DNA of 64,000 bases. Origin: Desulfobacterium sp. (GTDB lineage: Bacteria; Desulfobacterota; Desulfobacteria; Desulfobacterales; Desulfobacteraceae). Both the position numbers and the translations under genes were made by a program. The stretch is from positions 94,026 to 158,025 of the forward strand of contig JAQYWC010000071.1 in NCBI GenBank assembly GCA_030145245.1, given 5' to 3'. Positions 22,363 through 30,793 of the stretch are shown one piece after another (positions within the stretch are counted from its first letter, which is position 1; each line of letters starts with the position of its first letter). The notes under the pieces are model-generated. The model did no database searches and had not been told where the DNA came from. It saw only the letters and a program-made list of their open reading frames with translations.

Positions 22363-23369
22363 AAATTCTCGTTACAGGCGGAGCCGGATATATTGGTAGT
22401 CACACCTGCGTGGATCTCTTAAACCAGGGCTGGGAAGTCGTAGTTGTGGATAACCTCTCAAACAGCAGCGAGGAGTCCTTGAAACGTGTGGAGTCGATCA
22501 CGGGCAAATCACTTTCTTTTTATAAGGCAGACCTTCTGGACAAGGAGGCTTTGACCGACGTTTTCAAGGCCCATGCCATCGATGCCGTAATCCATTTTGC
22601 AGGCATGAAGGCCGTGGGAGAATCCGTTGAGATCCCCCTCCGGTACTACCACAACAACATCACCGGGACCCTGATACTCCTTGAGGTGATGACGGAATTC
22701 TCCGTAAAAAACCTTGTATTCAGCTCATCGGCCACCGTGTACGGAGATCCCCACACCCTTCCCATCAAGGAAGACTTTCCCCTGTCCGTTACCAACCCCT
22801 ACGGCCGCACAAAACTGATGATCGAAGAGATGCTGAAAGATATTCACCTGGCCGACACGGCCTGGAACATCGCCCTGCTGCGCTACTTCAACCCCGTGGG
22901 AGCCCATGAATGCGGACGCATCGGGGAAGACCCCAACGGAATTCCCAACAACCTTCTGCCCTACATCTCCCAGGTTGCCGTGGGAAAGCTTGAAAGGGTC
23001 AACGTGTTCGGCAACGACTACGACACCCCGGATGGCACCGGGATGAGGGACTATATCCATGTTTCCGACCTTGCCGCAGGCCACATCAAGGCCATCCCAA
23101 AGCTCCTTACCGATCCGGGGATTGTCACCTACAACCTCGGCACCGGCCGCGGCAACTCGGTGCTCGAAATGATAGAGGGATTTGGACAGGCCTGTTCAAA
23201 GAAGATCTCCTTTGTTATTACAGATCGCCGTCCCGGGGATATTGCCGCCTGCTGGGCCGATCCGGCAAAGGCTGAAGAAGAGCTCGGATGGAAGGCGGAA
23301 AAAACCCTGGACGACATGTGCCGGGACACCTGGAGATGGCAAAAGAACAATCCAAACGGATATGAATAG
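22359..23369 (+). CDS. galE: UDP-glucose 4-epimerase
   Basis: 336 residues. Interconverts UDP-glucose and UDP-galactose with bound NAD, supplying galactose for surface polysaccharides. The start MKILVTGGAGYIGSH carries the NAD-binding glycine motif; the catalytic YxxxK appears as YGRTK with the upstream serine in VFSSSATVYGD. The substrate-binding region NNLLPYISQVAVG and the C-terminal DRRPGDIAACWAD are typical of GalE. The frame is open further upstream, but the family start is the ATG at 22359, overlapping the stop of the U32-like gene. The following HEAT-repeat gene starts 7 bases after its stop. Confidence 0.96.
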   Translation: MKILVTGGAGYIGSHTCVDLLNQGWEVVVVDNLSNSSEESLKRVESITGKSLSFYKADLLDKEALTDVFKAHAIDAVIHFAGMKAVGESVEIPLRYYHNNITGTLILLEVMTEFSVKNLVFSSSATVYGDPHTLPIKEDFPLSVTNPYGRTKLMIEEMLKDIHLADTAWNIALLRYFNPVGAHECGRIGEDPNGIPNNLLPYISQVAVGKLERVNVFGNDYDTPDGTGMRDYIHVSDLAAGHIKAIPKLLTDPGIVTYNLGTGRGNSVLEMIEGFGQACSKKISFVITDRRPGDIAACWADPAKAEEELGWKAEKTLDDMCRDTWRWQKNNPNGYE

Positions 23370-23376
23370 GAGCCCC

Positions 23377-25017
23377 ATGGACACCTTTATCACCAGATTC
23401 AAAAAGAGCTTGAAGGCATTGGATCTTAAAACCGCAAAAAACATTTTGATCAGCATCCCAGGCGAGCCGGATCAGATAAAGTTAGATGTTTTACACGAAC
23501 TTGCCCTGGCCCCGGATCAAATCGCCTGGGAACTGTTGCTCTTCCTGTCTGAAATAAATTTCGGCACCAACGATATCAGGGAGAGACTGATCCAGCTCAT
23601 CACGGACAGGGCCCACCTCAACTTTAGTTTTTTACCCATACTCTTCAAGGCCGGGGGCAGAAAAAAAGTCCGGGAAGCCGCCCCCCTGATGAAGCACGTC
23701 CTCGTCAATGAGACCGATACGGGCATCCTGGCAGAGACCATCCGGGCAGCCGGAAGAAATACCATCCAGGCCCTGGTGAATGAAATCAGCGAGTATATCT
23801 ACTACGACGACCAGGAACTCAAGGCCCATACCGTCCAGGCCCTTGAGCGGATCGGATCACCCAAGGCCCTTTTCCGCCTGGAGGAGGCGGCACAGACTAT
23901 AAAATGCGACCAGAACATCCTGGATGCCATTGCCACCCTCAAACAGGAAGAAGAGGATCAAAAAGCTAAAAAAGAAGAAAAGCAAGAAAAGGAGGTGGTC
24001 CACCGGGATGTCAAGGAGGACAAAAAGGCTCTCCTGCACTGCACCAACCTCAAATCCACTGAAATGGACATCCGGTTCAACGCCCTTGTCAACCTGACGG
24101 AGATGGGCCCCCAAAACATTAAGATCCTCGAAGAGAACCTTGGTTCCGACAACCACGATCTTGTGATCAACACATTGAGGATCATCGCCAGAACCATTCC
24201 CGAACAGATGCTGGGCAACCTCTATGCACTGCTCTCGAAAAAGGGTCTGCCCAAGTCCGTTAAATTTGCCGCCTATGAGGCCCTTGGTTCCTTCCCAGGC
24301 CTTGAGTCCGCAGCATCGACCCTGAACGGTATAGACGACCCGGCCCTGCATGTTCGCATGGCAGCCCTGAACGTTCTTGAAAAAACCCCCACCGACTTTG
24401 TGCTGGCCGAGATAAAAAACCGGATCGAAACCGGAAGAAGAAAGGGGGAGATCCTGGCCGAGACCATTCTGGATGTCCAGGCCAGGCACATCATCGAATA
24501 TCTCAGGATCTCAGACACTTTCTCCTACATTGCATCCAACTATCTCACCAAACGGGCGCCCCTCTCCACGCTTAAGGGGTATGTTTCCATTCTCCAGGAC
24601 CGGAACCTCAGGTCAACGGCCAAAAAGTTCAACAGTATCGCTGAAAAAGCGTCCCGGGAGAATAGACCCAAAGCCATGGTGATCAGCTCCTCGAAAACTG
24701 TGCAGGCCGTGTATGAAAAGCTCCTGTCCCAGGCAGGATACGCCCCCATGAGCTTTATAGCCCCCCAGGACGCTTTTGAAAAAGCCTCGGAAGAAAAGCC
24801 AGGGTTGATCATCTCCGATCTTTTCCTGAACGAAATCACCGCCATTGAATTTGCCTCGGAAATACGAGAATTCTATCCCCCAAAGGAGGTTGCCTTTGTC
24901 ATCTCAACCCTTCAGCAGGACTTCAATGACAACCGGTTTGAAGCCTTGTTCTCCAAGATCGGCATCCACGGAATCGTGGCGTTTCCGGCCCGGGCCAACC
25001 AGATTCCGCCCCCTTGA
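23377..25017 (+). CDS. HEAT-repeat protein with C-terminal receiver-like domain
   Basis: 546 residues, no signal peptide. Residues about 15-380 are helical repeats of the HEAT type (for example ELKAHTVQALERIGSPKALF and LHVRMAALNVLEKTP), broken at about 190-225 by a highly charged Lys/Glu linker. The last 115 residues resemble a response-regulator receiver domain: AMVISSSKTVQAVYEKLL for strand and helix 1, LIISDLFLNEI with the candidate phospho-acceptor Asp, and VAFVIST. It may therefore be a scaffold controlled by phosphorylation, but no kinase is adjacent. AGGAG precedes the chosen ATG; an alternative start lies at 23362. It is probably co-transcribed with galE and the ATP-grasp gene. Confidence 0.65.
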   Translation: MDTFITRFKKSLKALDLKTAKNILISIPGEPDQIKLDVLHELALAPDQIAWELLLFLSEINFGTNDIRERLIQLITDRAHLNFSFLPILFKAGGRKKVREAAPLMKHVLVNETDTGILAETIRAAGRNTIQALVNEISEYIYYDDQELKAHTVQALERIGSPKALFRLEEAAQTIKCDQNILDAIATLKQEEEDQKAKKEEKQEKEVVHRDVKEDKKALLHCTNLKSTEMDIRFNALVNLTEMGPQNIKILEENLGSDNHDLVINTLRIIARTIPEQMLGNLYALLSKKGLPKSVKFAAYEALGSFPGLESAASTLNGIDDPALHVRMAALNVLEKTPTDFVLAEIKNRIETGRRKGEILAETILDVQARHIIEYLRISDTFSYIASNYLTKRAPLSTLKGYVSILQDRNLRSTAKKFNSIAEKASRENRPKAMVISSSKTVQAVYEKLLSQAGYAPMSFIAPQDAFEKASEEKPGLIISDLFLNEITAIEFASEIREFYPPKEVAFVISTLQQDFNDNRFEALFSKIGIHGIVAFPARANQIPPP

Positions 25018-25072
25018 ACCAGGGCATCCGCCATTCATCGCCCTGGGAGCCAGGCTAAAGGACAGCCCCCTT

Positions 25073-25801
25073 GTGATGACCCTGGGATTCCGGCCTAACT
25101 TCTGCGACTACACCGACGAAGAGGTCGACCTGATCAACAATGCCGGGGTCATCTACTGGCCCACGGCATTCTACGCAGACCTCTTCAACACCATGGGTAA
25201 AAGAACCTTTCCAAGCTTTAACACCTATTCTTTTACCCTTGACAAGATCAGGCAGACGGCCATTTTCAAACTGCTCAACATCCCCCACCCTGCAACCAGG
25301 GTCTTTTACGGCAAAAAACAGAAACAGACCATCACCGATTTTTTTAACTTTCCATTTGTTGCCAAGATTCCCAGGGGATCGGCCAGGGGAAGGGGCATCT
25401 TCCTGATCAAGACCCGGGAGGAGCTGGCAACCTACCTGAAACTCCCAGGCCCTGCCTACATCCAGGAGTACCTTCCCACGGATCGGGACATGAGAGTTAT
25501 CGTGATCGGCAAGGAGATAGCCCTTGCCTTCTGGCGGGTAGCAAAAGGAGGAGAGTTTCGGACCAACCTTTCCCAGGGGGGAAGCATCGACTTTTCCCCC
25601 CTGCCCCGTGAAGCCCTGGAACTGGCCATTGCCACGGCCATTCAGTGCAACTGGACCGACGTGGGCCTGGATATCATGGAACACCAGGGAAAATTCATAG
25701 TGCTTGAGGCCAACATGAAATACGGCATCCAGGGCTTTAAAACCGCCGGAATAGATTATAAGCAAATGCTCGAAAACCTCATGAAAAAAGGAAAGATATA
25801 A
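25073..25801 (+). CDS. RimK-like ATP-grasp domain protein, start uncertain
   Basis: The ATP-grasp core is clear: KIRQTAIFKLLNIPHPATRV, the ATP-lysine region PFVAKIPRGSARGRGIF, the strand YIQEYLP, and the metal-binding end DVGLDIMEHQGKFIVLEANM. Such enzymes ligate a carboxylate to an amine or thiol with ATP. The coordinates use the GTG at 25073 (AAAGGA 10 bases upstream). However, protein-like sequence in the same frame begins earlier (GHPPFIALGARLKDSPLV from about 25022), where there is no start codon. The nearest in-frame upstream starts are the ATG at 24926 and TTG at 24938, deep inside the HEAT gene. A TTG overlapping the HEAT stop at 25014 would be ideal but is out of frame by one base. 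A frameshift or base-call error near 25015-25030 is plausible. Confidence 0.7.
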   Translation: MMTLGFRPNFCDYTDEEVDLINNAGVIYWPTAFYADLFNTMGKRTFPSFNTYSFTLDKIRQTAIFKLLNIPHPATRVFYGKKQKQTITDFFNFPFVAKIPRGSARGRGIFLIKTREELATYLKLPGPAYIQEYLPTDRDMRVIVIGKEIALAFWRVAKGGEFRTNLSQGGSIDFSPLPREALELAIATAIQCNWTDVGLDIMEHQGKFIVLEANMKYGIQGFKTAGIDYKQMLENLMKKGKI

Positions 25802-25888
25802 GCACTTGCACAAAAAAAATAAATATTGTAGGGTTCGAAAATTGGCTGAATTAAAATCAATTTTAACCCATGGAGAGATATAATCATC

Positions 25889-26281
25889 ATGAACATGACT
25901 GATGCTATAGATCTTTTTACAAAAGAGAAATTGGACAGAATTTTTCCAGCAGACCGGGCAGATAGCTTTTTCGAGGCCCTGTATGGAGATGTTTCCGAAG
26001 GTGCCTATGATATCAGCCTGGAATTTTCCAAAATAGAGAAAGACAGTCTCATATTTGAATTTCACCTGAAACAGCGTCCGGGCAAATGCCTTGCCTGCAA
26101 CGTCACCCACGGACTTCCAATGGTTTTCTCCCGTCATCCCGTGATCAACCTTGACGGAATTACCAAAGAGATCAACACACTTTTAAGCGGTAAAGCCACC
26201 TGCACTGGCTGGGACGTAAAACAGACCAAAGAGATCGACCGTACTCTTCACCTTCTCCCAGTCGCATTCCACATCACCTGA
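25889..26281 (+). CDS. hypothetical protein, conserved-looking
   Basis: 130 residues; GGAGAGA precedes the ATG, and a second ATG two codons on is equally possible. I do not recognise a family. The protein is soluble, mildly acidic, with a single CLAC cysteine pair near residues 67-70 and an amphipathic N-terminal helix (AIDLFTKEKLDRIF). Two halves can be seen: a helix plus a beta pair (YDISLEFSKIEKDSLIFEFHLK), then PGKCLACNVTHGLP and a helix that resembles the end of small regulatory or chaperone-like domains. Third-position GC matches neighbouring housekeeping genes, so it is probably a real gene. Downstream is an inverted repeat that separates it from the convergent gene. Confidence 0.6.
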   Translation: MNMTDAIDLFTKEKLDRIFPADRADSFFEALYGDVSEGAYDISLEFSKIEKDSLIFEFHLKQRPGKCLACNVTHGLPMVFSRHPVINLDGITKEINTLLSGKATCTGWDVKQTKEIDRTLHLLPVAFHIT

Positions 26282-26307
26282 TAAAAAACCTTCAAGACCA
26301 CACAGTC

Positions 26308-26368
26308 ATCGGGTTCCCGACAGATATATCTCCATATCACCGCCTCTCAGCTACGCTGGGAACCCGAT
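26308..26368. terminator. inverted repeat between convergent genes
   Basis: Perfect 11-base arms ATCGGGTTCCC (26308-26318) and GGGAACCCGAT (26358-26368), with a 39-base loop. There is no T-run, so it is a possible terminator or other palindromic site rather than a proven one. Confidence 0.4.
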
Positions 26369-26374
26369 ACCAAC

Positions 26375-26902
26375 CTAGTTGCCGGCCTCATCCCCCATCC
26401 ACTCCTTAAGATATTCGTCCACATAGGCTGTTGCCGGAGAAAGAATAGGTTCAGGGGATAGCAGCACATACCCGATGCTCTCGATCTCCTGGGCAAGATG
26501 CTTGAAAAATGCCGCTTCAACATCCGCTTTTTCTTCAGAGGCGCAAGTCTCCGTGACCGCCTCGGTGAGATAGCCCACCGGCGTGAACGAGGAGCACTCA
26601 GCCATATCCCACTCGTCCGGAAAATTGTTGATTTTCCAGGGGCTCAGGCTCTCGGGCTTCAGTATGTTCGTTTTTTTCCTGTTGAAGGGTGCCTGGACAA
26701 ACTTCATTTTCCGTTTTTCCCACTGCATCAGCTCTTTTAAGAGCGTCTCCATATCATCGGAAAAGATCCACTCCTCCGGTTCCAGTAAAACAGGAGGAAA
26801 CTCCCTGCTGGTAAGGGCATACTTGAACGGCCCCTTGGTTTGCCAGAACTTCTTGAATTCACTGGATTCAAGTAAAATTATTCGTTGTACGGTCTTCGCC
26901 AT
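26375..26902 (-). CDS. hypothetical protein
   Basis: 175 residues behind a good ribosome-binding site (AGGAGAGG). I recognise no family. It has no signal peptide or membrane segment. The N-terminus (MAKTVQRIILLESSEFKKFW) is basic; the remainder is acidic and rich in Trp, Phe and Glu, with short helices such as METLLKELMQWEKRKMKF and AAFFKHLAQEIESIGYVLL. The single cysteine in the C-terminal half gives no metal site. It stands alone, convergent to the preceding hypothetical gene and divergent from birA, so context suggests nothing about function. Confidence 0.6.
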   Translation of the reverse strand: MAKTVQRIILLESSEFKKFWQTKGPFKYALTSREFPPVLLEPEEWIFSDDMETLLKELMQWEKRKMKFVQAPFNRKKTNILKPESLSPWKINNFPDEWDMAECSSFTPVGYLTEAVTETCASEEKADVEAAFFKHLAQEIESIGYVLLSPEPILSPATAYVDEYLKEWMGDEAGN

Positions 26903-27007
26903 AATGCCTCTCCTAACATCTCTACTGATTCACAGATAAAAGGATTAATGATATCAGAGAGGGGCTGATTTGAACATACCAAAAGTTTTTCCCTTGACCC
27001 CTGCAGG

Positions 27008-27050
27008 GTTTCCTGTTAACCATTCTTCTCAAACCAGGTTAACAGGAAAC
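27008..27050. promoter_or_regulatory. BirA operator upstream of birA-bioYMN
   Basis: Perfect 14-base inverted repeat: GTTTCCTGTTAACC at 27008-27021 and GGTTAACAGGAAAC at 27037-27050, separated by 15 bases. This matches the known BirA operator layout (TGTTAACC, about 15 bases, GGTTAACA). A -35-like TTGACC lies at 26994-26999, so the left arm covers the likely -10 region, and the right arm overlaps the AGGAAA ribosome-binding site of birA. Biotinyl-AMP-bound BirA should repress its own operon. Confidence 0.88.
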
Positions 27051-27055
27051 AATCC

Positions 27056-27988
27056 ATGAAAGAAAAAATCTTACAATTGCTGGGCAATGCCCAGACCCGG
27101 TTCATCTCAGGGGTTGAGATGAGCAACCACCTGGGCATCTCCAGGGTGGCGGTGTGGAAACACATGAAACGGCTGGTCCAGGAGGGGTATGACATCGATT
27201 CCTCCCCCAAGGGCTATCGGCTGAAGAGCTGCCGGGACCTCCTGGCTTTCACCTTTGAAAGGGGGGTGTCCTCCATCCGTTTTCTGCCCATTGCGGACTC
27301 CACCATGGACAGGGCACGGGAACTTGCAAAACAGGGGGCCGGCCATCTCACGGTGGTGATTGCGGAACAGCAGGAAAAGGGCCGGGGCAGGCTCAACCGA
27401 ACCTGGCTTTCCCAAAAAGGAGGACTGTGGTTCACCATCATCCTCAAGCCCGACCTGCCGCCACAGCTGAGCTTCAAGGTCAATTTCGCCGCCTCCCTCT
27501 GCCTTGCAAGGACATTGAACCGGCTCTTTGACATCAATGCCCGGGTGAAATGGCCCAACGACATCCTTGTCAACAACAAGAAGCTTGTGGGGCTTTTGTC
27601 CGAGATGGAAACCCGGGGGGACATGATCTCCTTTGTCAACGTCGGCATCGGCATCAATGTGAACAACCATCCTGAACAGGACGAGCCCAATGCCGTGTCC
27701 ATACGCACACTCGTGGGCCGTGAAGTTTCCAGACGAGAGATCCTCACAACCTTTCTGGATGAGCTTGAGGCAATGCTTCAAGACATCCTTGAAAAAAATA
27801 TCATCGACCTGTGGAAGGAGCAGACCTCAACCATTGGCAAGCAGGTGAGAATCGAGACCCTCAACAATGTGTACAAAGGGGTCGCCCTTGATGTGGACGA
27901 GACCGGCGCACTGATCCTGGAACAGGAGGATAACACCACCCGGCGGGTAATTTACGGAGACTGTTTTCACAGGGAGAATCAATCATGA
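27056..27988 (+). CDS. birA: bifunctional biotin-protein ligase and biotin operon repressor
   Basis: 310 residues. The N-terminal winged helix-turn-helix (residues 1-60: ISGVEMSNHLGISRVAVWKHM) binds DNA. The central catalytic domain makes biotinyl-AMP and attaches biotin to the carboxyl carrier protein; its motifs are GRGRLNRTWLSQKGGLWFT and KWPNDILVNNKKLVGLL. The C-terminal SH3-like domain ends the protein. This is the group II, regulator-type BirA, in agreement with the operator just upstream. The stop overlaps the bioY start (ATGA), giving a birA-bioY-bioM-bioN operon that couples biotin use with biotin uptake. Confidence 0.96.
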   Translation: MKEKILQLLGNAQTRFISGVEMSNHLGISRVAVWKHMKRLVQEGYDIDSSPKGYRLKSCRDLLAFTFERGVSSIRFLPIADSTMDRARELAKQGAGHLTVVIAEQQEKGRGRLNRTWLSQKGGLWFTIILKPDLPPQLSFKVNFAASLCLARTLNRLFDINARVKWPNDILVNNKKLVGLLSEMETRGDMISFVNVGIGINVNNHPEQDEPNAVSIRTLVGREVSRREILTTFLDELEAMLQDILEKNIIDLWKEQTSTIGKQVRIETLNNVYKGVALDVDETGALILEQEDNTTRRVIYGDCFHRENQS

Positions 27989-28512
27989 ACCAAGGATATC
28001 AACTCAGAGAAACCGTGTACTCGGCCCTTTTTGCGGCCCTCATTGCCGCAGGCGCCTTTATCGCCATCCCCATTGGCCCTGTGCCCATCGTTCTCCAGAA
28101 CCTCTTTGTCCTGCTGGCAGGCCTGATCCTAGGCCCCCGCTGGGGCCTTGCAAGCGTTGGCCTCTATCTGCTGATGGGCGCATGCGGTTTTCCCGTGTTT
28201 GCCGGGGGAACCGGGGGCATGGGGCGACTGTTGGGCCCCACCGGGGGATATCTCCTCGGCTACATTCCGGCCGTGCTGGTCACAGGCCTTATTTCAGAAC
28301 GCCTGGGCAGGACCCGGTTCGCCGACGCAGCAGCAATGGTTGCAGGCTCCCTCATCGTTTACGGTGCCGGTGTTCCCTGGCTGAAATTTGCAACAAACAT
28401 GGCCTGGAACAAGGCGGTTTTAGCCGGCATGGTCCCGTTTATTCCGGGTGATCTGCTCAAGATTACGGCAGGCGTCTTTGCAGCCGAAATCATCAGAAAG
28501 GTTATCAAATGA
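27985..28512 (+). CDS. bioY: biotin transporter substrate-binding subunit BioY
   Basis: 175 residues, six membrane segments. BioY is the biotin-specific S component of an energy-coupling factor (ECF) importer. Typical sequence features are IPIGPVPIVLQNLFVLLAG, the glycine-rich loop FAGGTGGMGRLLGPTGGYLLGY and the end MVPFIPGDLLKI. It is preceded by birA and followed, with four-base overlaps, by the ATPase and the transmembrane subunit, so the whole BioMNY system is present in one operon. Confidence 0.96.
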   Translation: MNQGYQLRETVYSALFAALIAAGAFIAIPIGPVPIVLQNLFVLLAGLILGPRWGLASVGLYLLMGACGFPVFAGGTGGMGRLLGPTGGYLLGYIPAVLVTGLISERLGRTRFADAAAMVAGSLIVYGAGVPWLKFATNMAWNKAVLAGMVPFIPGDLLKITAGVFAAEIIRKVIK

Positions 28513-29267
28513 GAGCGCGTCCCCTGATTGAGGCAGATCAACTCTGCCACGGGTATGACAGCACTGGAAACGGCATCCGAAAGATCAGCTTCCAAATTTT
28601 CAAGGGGGAGTTCCTCCTTGTGGCAGGCAAAAACGGTTCAGGCAAGAGCACCCTGTTTCGGCACCTGAATGCCCTGTTGATGCCCACGGCAGGCGATCTC
28701 CTCGTCCACGGCAGATCCATCCGTAAAGATCCCCTGGCTGCCAGAAAAACCGTGGGCCTGGTGTTCCAGGATGCCGACACCCAGATCGTGGGAGAGACAG
28801 TGGCCGACGACATCGCCTTTGGCCCGGAAAACCTCGGACTTTCCCGCAACGAAATCCAGGAAAGGGTCGACCTTGCCCTGGATGCCCTGGGGCTTTCACA
28901 GTTGCAAGAGAGGAACCCCTCCTCCCTGTCCGGGGGAGAGAAACGGCGCCTTGCCATTGCCGGGGTGGTTGCCATGGACCCGGAGGTGATCGTACTGGAC
29001 GAGCCCTTTTCCAACCTGGACCACCCGGGCACCCTGGATCTCATTGCCTGCATTGAAAAGCTCCACCAGACGGGCCGCACCATCGTCCTTGCCACCCATG
29101 ACATCGAAAAAGTGATCACCCTGGCCACCCGGATGATCATCCTGGACCGGGGCAGCCTTGTTGCGGATGATGTCCCCCAGGCACTCTTGAAACACCTGGA
29201 ACAGTTCGGGATAAGGGAGCCCTGCGCATCACGGCTCGGCATGGAGGTTCAGCCGTGGGCCAGTTGA
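28509..29267 (+). CDS. bioM: ECF transporter ATP-binding subunit (BioM)
   Basis: 252 residues. Energises biotin import together with BioN and BioY at the inner membrane. Walker A is GKNGSGKST, the Q-loop is VFQDADTQIV, the ABC signature is LSGGEKRRLAIAG, Walker B is VIVLDEPFSNLD and the switch histidine lies in LATHD. ATG overlaps the bioY stop (ATGA), and the 3' end overlaps bioN by 13 bases. The Q-loop region has a near-identical 28-base echo in non-coding sequence at 30748-30775. Confidence 0.95.
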   Translation: MRARPLIEADQLCHGYDSTGNGIRKISFQIFKGEFLLVAGKNGSGKSTLFRHLNALLMPTAGDLLVHGRSIRKDPLAARKTVGLVFQDADTQIVGETVADDIAFGPENLGLSRNEIQERVDLALDALGLSQLQERNPSSLSGGEKRRLAIAGVVAMDPEVIVLDEPFSNLDHPGTLDLIACIEKLHQTGRTIVLATHDIEKVITLATRMIILDRGSLVADDVPQALLKHLEQFGIREPCASRLGMEVQPWAS

Positions 29268-30010
29268 ACCTGTTCACCTATATCCCATCCACCTCCATTG
29301 CCCATGACCTGGATGTGCGGTGCAAACTGTGCTGCCTGAGCCTCATGAGCCTTGCCACCTTCCGGGGAGGGCCGGTGCCCCTTGCCCTTATCACCGCCAT
29401 GGTTGCAGGACTCCTGATCCCTGCCGCCATCAGGCCGCTTACGCTCCTTCGGGAGCTGAAATTCTTTTTTCTCCTGGTGGCCATGGTCTTTATCTCACGG
29501 TCCGTCACCACAGGGGGAGAACCCATGATCAACCTGTTGGGAATATCGGCAACAAAACAGGGAATCGCGGAGGGAGCCCTGCTGTCCTGGAAATTCGTCC
29601 TGGTGATGCTCATGGGAATCGTGTTTGCAAGGACCACAAAGCCCTCCCATGTCAAGGGAGCGGTCCAGTGGTTTCTGCGACCTGTCCCCTTTATCCCGGA
29701 GACCCGGGCCGCCGTCATGATCAGCCTGTTTTTAAGATTCATGCCCCTGATTCTCAACCAGGCGTCCGAGGTGTCCCAGGCCCAGCAGGCACGCTGTTTC
29801 CACCTGGAAAAAAACCCGGTAAAACGGCTGGTCCGCCTCACGGTTCCCCTGCTCAAAAAGACCTTTCAATCGGCGGACAGGATGGCCCTTGCAATGGAGG
29901 CCCGCAGCTACAGCGAAAAGCGAACAGACCCTGCCTTCATCCGTTCCGGCCACGAACCCCTCACCCTTGCCCTGTGCCTCCTTGTTCTGGGACTATCCTT
30001 TATGGTGTGA
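29255..30010 (+). CDS. bioN: ECF transporter transmembrane subunit (BioN)
   Basis: 251 residues; GTG start inside the end of bioM. EcfT-type membrane protein with about five membrane segments (for example LALITAMVAGLLIPAAI, FFFLLVAMVFISRSV and the last 20 residues) and two cytoplasmic coupling helices. Each carries the family's Ala-Arg-X signature: QQARCFHLEK and MEARSYSEKR, which contact the ATPases. Its 3' end overlaps the convergent GNAT gene by 11 bases. Because the neighbouring S component is BioY and the first gene is birA, the substrate is most likely biotin. Confidence 0.92.
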   Translation: MGQLNLFTYIPSTSIAHDLDVRCKLCCLSLMSLATFRGGPVPLALITAMVAGLLIPAAIRPLTLLRELKFFFLLVAMVFISRSVTTGGEPMINLLGISATKQGIAEGALLSWKFVLVMLMGIVFARTTKPSHVKGAVQWFLRPVPFIPETRAAVMISLFLRFMPLILNQASEVSQAQQARCFHLEKNPVKRLVRLTVPLLKKTFQSADRMALAMEARSYSEKRTDPAFIRSGHEPLTLALCLLVLGLSFMV

Positions 30011-30512
30011 CAGTCAGCTTCATTTCCATGAGATTCCAGGCTTCATCGCGGAATGTGAATGCACCCATCTTAAGCCGGTACTCCTTGAACCCAAGGCTTT
30101 GATAGGTGGCGATGGCCGCCTTGTTAAAGTCAAACACGCCAAGGGTGATTTCAACGAGGCCCAGAGTGTCGAACGCCTCCCTGGCAGCCAGCCGGACCAT
30201 CTCCTTGCCAAGGCCTGTCCCTTGATAATCCGGAAAGATCATCACCCGTCCGATCCGGCAACATGCCCTGGTATAATCAATATTCATGAGCTGGATGTGA
30301 CCGACCACCTGGGATGTTGTCCGGAGAACCGCCTTGAACACCTTAACAGATGGCTGTTCCCCGGCGGCCTTTGCCAGGGTTCGTTTCAACTGGATGGCAT
30401 CCAGGGGATGACGATAATTCGGCCCGGCCCATTGAAGGAGTAAGCGAGCGTCCGGAACCAAAGCGATCAACGGATCGCAGTCGCTTTCAAGAAATTTTTC
30501 CAGCCGGATCAT
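30000..30512 (-). CDS. GNAT family N-acetyltransferase
   Basis: 170 residues, a single GNAT domain. The acetyl-CoA-binding segment reads VMIFPDYQGTGLGKEMVRLA (the Q/R-x-x-G-x-G/A pattern), followed by the family's FDFNKAAIATYQSLGF. The N-terminal region (LIALVPDARLLLQWAGP) resembles the RimJ-like branch that acts on small molecules or N-termini. The substrate cannot be predicted. It is convergent with bioN and overlaps it by 11 bases. No good ribosome-binding site is seen, and no partner gene is adjacent. Confidence 0.85.
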   Translation of the reverse strand: MIRLEKFLESDCDPLIALVPDARLLLQWAGPNYRHPLDAIQLKRTLAKAAGEQPSVKVFKAVLRTTSQVVGHIQLMNIDYTRACCRIGRVMIFPDYQGTGLGKEMVRLAAREAFDTLGLVEITLGVFDFNKAAIATYQSLGFKEYRLKMGAFTFRDEAWNLMEMKLTVTP

Positions 30513-30747
30513 AGACCAGCCGGATTTCGAATGGTTTGTGCCTCTGCTATGGCGTCACCAATACGGGTTATCCTGATCTCAATCGTCATTACTCAATCTT
30601 GCTCCTGTCAGTAGGGGGTCTGAAGATCCAACGAATGTCTTCGTTTATCTGCAACCAGGACTTTACTCTTTTGGGGTTCCGTAAGTCCAGACCTTTCTAC
30701 CGCACCCATACAAAAACGCCCCCTCCACCCGGGATACAAATAGCAGT

Positions 30748-30775
30748 CCGGGATGCCGACACCCGGATCGTGGAA
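30748..30775 (+). pseudogene. short relic of an ECF/ABC ATPase Q-loop
   Basis: Twenty-eight bases match the bioM Q-loop (28766-28793) with three mismatches, sharing GGATGCCGACACCC. Read in frame they give VRDADTRIVE against VFQDADTQIVG. It lies at the end of a weak 80-codon frame (30536-30778) that otherwise looks non-coding. It is probably what is left of another ATPase gene or a recombination scar. Confidence 0.4.
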
Positions 30776-30793
30776 TAACCGTTTAACGATCTT

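Noticed and set aside
25055..26137. 360-codon minus-strand ORF opposite the ATP-grasp gene
   Set aside because: The plus strand carries clear ATP-grasp motifs; the antisense frame has none.
30536..30778. 80-codon plus-strand ORF after the GNAT gene
   Set aside because: Only its last 10 codons resemble a protein (a bioM echo); the rest has no coding character or ribosome-binding site.
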